Below are positions 60,108 to 64,000 of a stretch of 64,000 nucleotides of DNA, piece by piece. Every line of letters begins with the position of its first letter. The first letter of the stretch is position 1. The notes below the pieces were generated by a model, which saw nothing but the letters and a program-made list of their open reading frames with translations, searched no databases and had not been told where the DNA came from. A program made the position numbers and the translations under genes. Location: NCBI RefSeq assembly GCF_014197755.1, contig NZ_JACIGE010000016.1:1-64000 (forward strand). The letters are read 5' to 3'. The DNA comes from Rhodocyclus tenuis (lineage in GTDB: Bacteria > Pseudomonadota > Gammaproteobacteria > Burkholderiales > Rhodocyclaceae).

Positions 60108-61907
60108 ATGGATTCGTCTCTGATTTTCGAAAAAACGGCGGCTGGCGAGGAGGCGATGCACCAGCGCACGCGCGTCGTTCAGCGCAACCAGCGCATGGTG
60201 CTTATCTTGGTTGACGGCAAGTCCAGCGTGGCCGAACTGTGCACGCGCGCCGGCAACATGGAAATGGTCGAACGGGCACTGGCCGAGCTTGAACAGGGCG
60301 GATTCATTCAGGTACGGGCAGAAACCGGCTCGGCATGGGAGCAGCGCCGGCAGGCGGTGCGAGAGATTGGCTCGGCGGCGCTGGAGCAGGTGTCGCAGTT
60401 TTCGACCTTCAGCCAGAAGCCGGCGGAGCTGAAGGCCAGGCGCAGTGAATCGCCGGCTGCCAGCGGCGCTGATGACAGTGCCAGGCCACCGGCCGCTGCG
60501 CGCGCGGAGCCGGGCTTGGCGGATCTGCCGGTCGAGGATATTTCCATTTTCGGTCTCGAACCCGATTTCAATCCGCCACCGGTTGCGCCTGCAGCGGCAG
60601 AGCCGCGCGGCGGTTTTCTCTCGGCGCTGCTGACGGGCAAGGGCTCCCCGGATAAGGTGCACATCAAGCCGATCCGGCGCGGCAATCGCGAGCCAGCGCT
60701 CGGCTGGCCGGCGCGCATCGGCCTGGCTGCGGGTGCTCTCGCCGTACTGCTCGGCTTGCTCGTATTTCTGTTCCCTTACGAGCGTTATCGTCCCGAGCTT
60801 GAAGCGAGCTTGTCGCGGCTGGCCGGACAGCCGGCAACGGTCGGCGCGCTGCGTGTGAGTTTTTCACCAAGGCCCGCGCTGGAGCTCGACAACGTGCGCG
60901 TTGGCGCCGATGGCCACGCACTGCGCATTGGCGCCGTGCGCCTCGTGCCGACGCTTTCCGCGCTGGCCGGTGGCGACCCGGTCTTCCGTGAGCTGCGCAT
61001 CACCGGCGCCAGCGTGCCGGCGGAGATGCTTGGCGTGCTGGCCTCTGTTTTCGGCAGCGGCATCAGTGGCAGCAATCTGCGTTTCGAACGGGTGATACTC
61101 GAAGGCCTTACTCTCGATCTCGGCGGCCTGACGCTGCCGGCGATGGACGGAGAGGTGCAGCGGGCGGCGGACGGCAGTTTCGCCACGTTAAATCTGCAAA
61201 CACCCGGGCGCAGTCTGCAACTGACGGCGCAAGCGCGCGATGCGGCATTCGCGCTGACGCTTGAGGGCAGCAATTGGCGGCTGACGAACGCCTCGCCCTG
61301 GCTTTTCGACTCGCTCGTCGTCAAGGGCGTTCTCCAGGGGCGGGCTTTCGCCATCAGTGAAATGGAGTTGCGGCTGCTCGATGGCATTGTGCATGGCACG
61401 GCGCGTGTTGGCGGCGAGGCTACGCCCTTGCTCAGTGGCAGCATCGACTTCGAGCGCATCAGCGCGCGTCGCTTCGGTCAGGCACTCGGCCTTGGCGAAC
61501 TGCTCGCCGGAGACATCGACGGGCGCTTGCAGTTTGTCGCACGGGCGGCTGAGTGGAGCGATCTGCCGGCAGCGCTGGAGGGCAGCGGCAGCGTCGCCGT
61601 CAAGCGCGGCAGCGTGATCGGCATCGACCTCGCCGAGGCGGCGCGGCGGGTATCGAAGAAAGCGGTGGTCGGTGGCTCGACGCGTTTCGAGCTGCTCACC
61701 GCCAACCTTCGTCTGACGCCGGATCTGGTGCGCTTCAATCCCTTGGTGGTCAGTTCCGGGCTGATGCAGTCGGTCGGCCGCCTTGATGTCGACCGGCAGC
61801 TCCGCCTCTCGGGCGCGATCGATATTGAAATGAAGGGAACGAACCGCCTGCGCGTGCCGATGAGTTTTGCCGGCACACTGCGTTCGCCTGAACTCGATCT
61901 GCGCTAG
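60108..61907 (+). CDS. AsmA-like membrane protein with a cytoplasmic winged-helix-like domain
   Basis: A 599-residue protein in three parts. Residues about 15-70 resemble a small winged-helix domain (QRMVLILVDGKSSVAELCTR, VERALAELEQGGFI). A linker rich in Ala and Pro runs to about 200, with SDK-type charged patches. A single membrane helix (about 203-224, GLAAGALAVLLGLLVFLFPY) leads to a periplasmic AsmA-type domain (ELRITGASV, LDGIVHGTARVGG, SGSIDFERISARRFGQAL, DIEMKGTNRLRVPMSFAGTL). AsmA-family proteins are linked to outer-membrane lipid transport. The function of the fusion is unknown. GGGA precedes the ATG at 60108; the longer TTG start at 60078 is less likely. Confidence 0.75.
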   Translation: MDSSLIFEKTAAGEEAMHQRTRVVQRNQRMVLILVDGKSSVAELCTRAGNMEMVERALAELEQGGFIQVRAETGSAWEQRRQAVREIGSAALEQVSQFSTFSQKPAELKARRSESPAASGADDSARPPAAARAEPGLADLPVEDISIFGLEPDFNPPPVAPAAAEPRGGFLSALLTGKGSPDKVHIKPIRRGNREPALGWPARIGLAAGALAVLLGLLVFLFPYERYRPELEASLSRLAGQPATVGALRVSFSPRPALELDNVRVGADGHALRIGAVRLVPTLSALAGGDPVFRELRITGASVPAEMLGVLASVFGSGISGSNLRFERVILEGLTLDLGGLTLPAMDGEVQRAADGSFATLNLQTPGRSLQLTAQARDAAFALTLEGSNWRLTNASPWLFDSLVVKGVLQGRAFAISEMELRLLDGIVHGTARVGGEATPLLSGSIDFERISARRFGQALGLGELLAGDIDGRLQFVARAAEWSDLPAALEGSGSVAVKRGSVIGIDLAEAARRVSKKAVVGGSTRFELLTANLRLTPDLVRFNPLVVSSGLMQSVGRLDVDRQLRLSGAIDIEMKGTNRLRVPMSFAGTLRSPELDLR

Positions 61908-61918
61908 CTTGAAACGAA

Positions 61919-61955
61919 AACGCCGGCTGCGAGGGCGTTCCCCGCAGCCGGCGTT
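61919..61955. terminator. Terminator between the AsmA-like gene and tyrB
   Basis: AACGCCGGCTGCG and CGCAGCCGGCGTT form a 13-base perfect stem with an 11-base loop. Four As precede it on the left, giving a T run for the minus strand; the plus-strand side is GTTCTGATT. It probably serves both convergent genes. Confidence 0.85.
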
Positions 61956-61974
61956 CTGATTGGCAAGGCTTCGC

Positions 61975-63177
61975 TCAGAGCACCGCGGCGATCGCGTCGG
62001 CGACGTAGTCGATGTTCTTGGTGTTGAGCGCTGCCAGGCAGATACGGCCGGTGCTGACGGCGTAGATGCCGTATTCCGCCTTCAGCCGTTCGACCTGCGC
62101 CGCCGACAGGCCGGTGTAGGAGAACATGCCGCGCTGGCGGACGACGAAGGAGAAGTCCTGCGCGACGCCGCGCGCGGCCAGCTTGTCGACCAGACCCGTG
62201 CGCATCGCGCGGATGCGCAGGCGCATGCCGGCGAGTTCGTCTTCCCACTGCTGGCGCAGTTCGGTGCTGGCGAGAACACTGGCGACGATGGCGCCGCCGT
62301 GCGTCGGCGGGTTGGAGTAGTTGGTGCGGATGACGCGCTTCAACTGCGACAGCACGCGTGCGGACTCGTCGCGCGTGGCGGTGACGATCGACAGTGCGCC
62401 GACGCGTTCGCCGTAGAGCGAGAACGACTTCGAGAACGAACTGGAGACGAAGAACTGCAGGCCGGACGCGGCGAACAGGTCGAGTGCGACCTTGTCTTCG
62501 GTAATGCCGTCGGCGAAGCCCTGGTAGGCCATGTCGATGAAGGCGACCAGATTGCGTTCGCGGATCGCTGCGATCACTTCCGCCCATTGCGCAGCGTCGA
62601 GGTCGGCGCCGGTCGGGTTGTGACAGCAGGCGTGCAACAGGACGATCGAGCCGGGCGTCAGCGTAGCCAGACAGGCCTTCATCGCCGCGAAATCGACGCC
62701 GCGCGTGGCAGCGTCGTAGTAGGGGTAGGTGGCGACCGGGAAACCGGCGGCTTCGAACAGCGCACGGTGGTTTTCCCAGCTCGGGTCGCTGATGTAGACG
62801 GTGGCGTTCGGCAGCAGCTGCTTCAGATAGTCGGCGCCGATCTTCAGCGCGCCGGTACCGCCGAGCGCCTGCGCGGTGACTACACGGCCATCGGCGAGCA
62901 GCGCCGAGTCGGCGCCGAAGATCAGCTTCTGCACGCCCTGGTTGTACGCCGGCGTGCCTTCGATCGGCTGATAGCCGCGCGGCGGGGCAGCTTCGAGGCG
63001 CGTCTTTTCGGCGGCGCGGACGGCGCCGAGCAGCGGGATCTTGCCGTTGTCGTCGAAATAGACGCCGACGCCGAGGTTGACCTTGGTCGTGCGCGTATCG
63101 GCGTTGAAGGATTCGTTGAGGCCGAGGATCGGGTCGCGCGGAGCCATCTCCACGGCGGCGAAAATCGAGGAAGTCAT
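61975..63177 (-). CDS. tyrB: Aromatic-amino-acid aminotransferase
   Basis: A 400-residue class I aminotransferase (PLP fold type I) close to TyrB/Asp[34 protein letters not shown], the PLP lysine in [18 protein letters not shown], and [13 protein letters not shown]. It can make phenylalanine, tyrosine and aspartate from the oxoacids. TyrB and AspC cannot be fully separated by eye. It could supply the final aromatic transamination, since no hisC-type gene accompanies pheA and tyrA. It is divergent from uvrB. Confidence 0.92.
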   Translation of the reverse strand: MTSSIFAAVEMAPRDPILGLNESFNADTRTTKVNLGVGVYFDDNGKIPLLGAVRAAEKTRLEAAPPRGYQPIEGTPAYNQGVQKLIFGADSALLADGRVVTAQALGGTGALKIGADYLKQLLPNATVYISDPSWENHRALFEAAGFPVATYPYYDAATRGVDFAAMKACLATLTPGSIVLLHACCHNPTGADLDAAQWAEVIAAIRERNLVAFIDMAYQGFADGITEDKVALDLFAASGLQFFVSSSFSKSFSLYGERVGALSIVTATRDESARVLSQLKRVIRTNYSNPPTHGGAIVASVLASTELRQQWEDELAGMRLRIRAMRTGLVDKLAARGVAQDFSFVVRQRGMFSYTGLSAAQVERLKAEYGIYAVSTGRICLAALNTKNIDYVADAIAAVL

Positions 63178-63353
63178 TAGCGCTCCTGTTGGCGCAAGTG
63201 CACGCCGTTAGTGCAGCGCGCCGGCGACGGCCAAAAGACGCCGTGCTTCGCGCCGCGATTTACGAAATAATGCGGAACCTCCGGCTGCCGCCTGGCGCCC
63301 AATGCGAGGTTGCCATCCGGCCAGCCGGCCGTGAAAAACCCGCGAATTCTACC

Positions 63354-64000
63354 ATGCCCGAAACATCGAACCCTGCGCCGTCTGCCCCTCTGAAGTCCTC
63401 GCGGCCCGCCCGCGCCGCCAAACTGCCGCCACCGGCCGAACCCGGCGCAGTCTTGCCAGCCGGCGAGAATCCGGTCGTCACTTTTCCCGGCAGTCCTTTC
63501 CGCCTGCACCTGCCTTTCCAGCCAGCCGGCGACCAGCCGGAAGCGATCCGTCTGCTGATCGAGGGGATCGACGACGGCCTGCTCTACCAGACGCTGCTTG
63601 GCGTGACCGGTTCGGGCAAGACCTTCACCATGGCCAACGTCATCGCGCGTATGGGCCGGCCGGCCCTGATCCTGGCGCCGAACAAGACGCTGGCGGCGCA
63701 GCTGTATTCGGAGTTCCGCGAGTTCTTCCCGGAAAACGCCGTCGAGTACTTCGTCTCCTACTACGACTACTACCAGCCCGAGGCCTACGTGCCGGCGCGC
63801 GATCTGTTCATCGAGAAGGATTCGTCGATCAACGAGCACATTGAGCAGATGCGCCTGTCGGCGACGAAAAGCCTGCTCGAACGGCGCGACTGCATCATCG
63901 TCGCGACGGTGTCGTGCATCTACGGTATCGGCGACCGCGACGAATACCACCAGATGATCCTGACCATGCGCGTCGGCGACCGCATGGGCCAGCGCGAGAT
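63354..64000 (+). CDS. uvrB: UvrABC system protein B, N-terminal part (runs off the window)
   Basis: The first 215 codons of UvrB, the helicase-like damage-verification subunit of nucleotide excision repair. Seen are [20 protein letters not shown], the Walker [15 protein letters not shown], the beta-hairpin region [16 protein letters not shown] and [18 protein letters not shown]. The ATG at 63354 gives about 43 extra residues, rich in Pro and Ala, before the usual family start at VTFPGSPF; no closer start codon is seen. No LexA-type CTGT-N8-ACAG box was found in the gap to tyrB. Confidence 0.95.
   Translation, partial: MPETSNPAPSAPLKSSRPARAAKLPPPAEPGAVLPAGENPVVTFPGSPFRLHLPFQPAGDQPEAIRLLIEGIDDGLLYQTLLGVTGSGKTFTMANVIARMGRPALILAPNKTLAAQLYSEFREFFPENAVEYFVSYYDYYQPEAYVPARDLFIEKDSSINEHIEQMRLSATKSLLERRDCIIVATVSCIYGIGDRDEYHQMILTMRVGDRMGQRE

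Noticed and set aside
63178-63353. LexA (SOS) box before uvrB
   Set aside because: CTGT at about 63185 is not followed by ACAG at the right spacing on either strand.

Overview
The window is a GC-rich, densely coded stretch of a betaproteobacterial chromosome. Gene content and order suggest Rhodocyclales: gyrA-serC-pheA-tyrA-aroA/cmk-rpsA-ihfB-lapA-lapB followed by heptose and nucleotide-sugar genes, plus PpK1, an Rnf complex and a propionyl-CoA synthetase. A relative of Propionivibrio, Accumulibacter or Dechloromonas is an inference from content only; no 16S gene is present. Almost everything is core chromosome. The exception is the left edge, where mobile DNA has cut into comEC.

Layout. 1-1940: the end of an IS3-family element lies against a truncated tnsA-like gene, followed by a comEC gene that has lost its 5' half. 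2028-7052: alpha/beta hydrolase, chemoreceptor, YaeQ, MtfA and an EamA exporter. 7254-11730: relA and ppk1, convergent, linking (p)ppGpp and polyphosphate. 11995-22193: gyrA, serC, pheA, tyrA, a fused aroA-cmk, rpsA and ihfB, ending in a strong terminator. 22251-28704: lapA, lapB, UDP-glucose dehydrogenase, heptose kinase, heptose epimerase, cysM and a PolB-like exonuclease, a set centred on lipopolysaccharide supply and its control. 28821-39169, all minus strand: a GIDE/LemA pair, an HDOD protein, and the operon rnfABCDGE-nth-FIST-DUF1841. 39300-43034, minus: pyrD, the two N-degron transferases bpt and aat, and an iron-transport ATPase. 43128-45869: its permease (plus) and periplasmic binding protein (minus) in separate transcription units. 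45991-50106: NlpC/P60 hydrolase, a response regulator with a degenerate GGDEF domain, and prpE. 50181-57093, minus: menB-menC-menE-menF-menD, the o-succinylbenzoate menaquinone route. 57319-64000: typA, a small PhnA-type zinc-ribbon protein, tRNA-Asn, an unusual wHTH-like/AsmA protein, tyrB and the start of uvrB.

Together, Rnf (ferredoxin:NAD oxidoreductase), menaquinone synthesis, propionyl-CoA synthetase and a class 2 (quinone-linked) dihydroorotate dehydrogenase fit a respiratory organism that also lives without oxygen. No CRISPR array, prophage or rRNA operon was seen. I saw no clearly new multi-gene system. The best leads are the broken comEC/Tn7-like junction, a four-cysteine motif in the iron-transport ATPase, the FIST/DUF1841 tail of the rnf operon, the LemA/GIDE/EF-hand pair and the wHTH-like/AsmA fusion.
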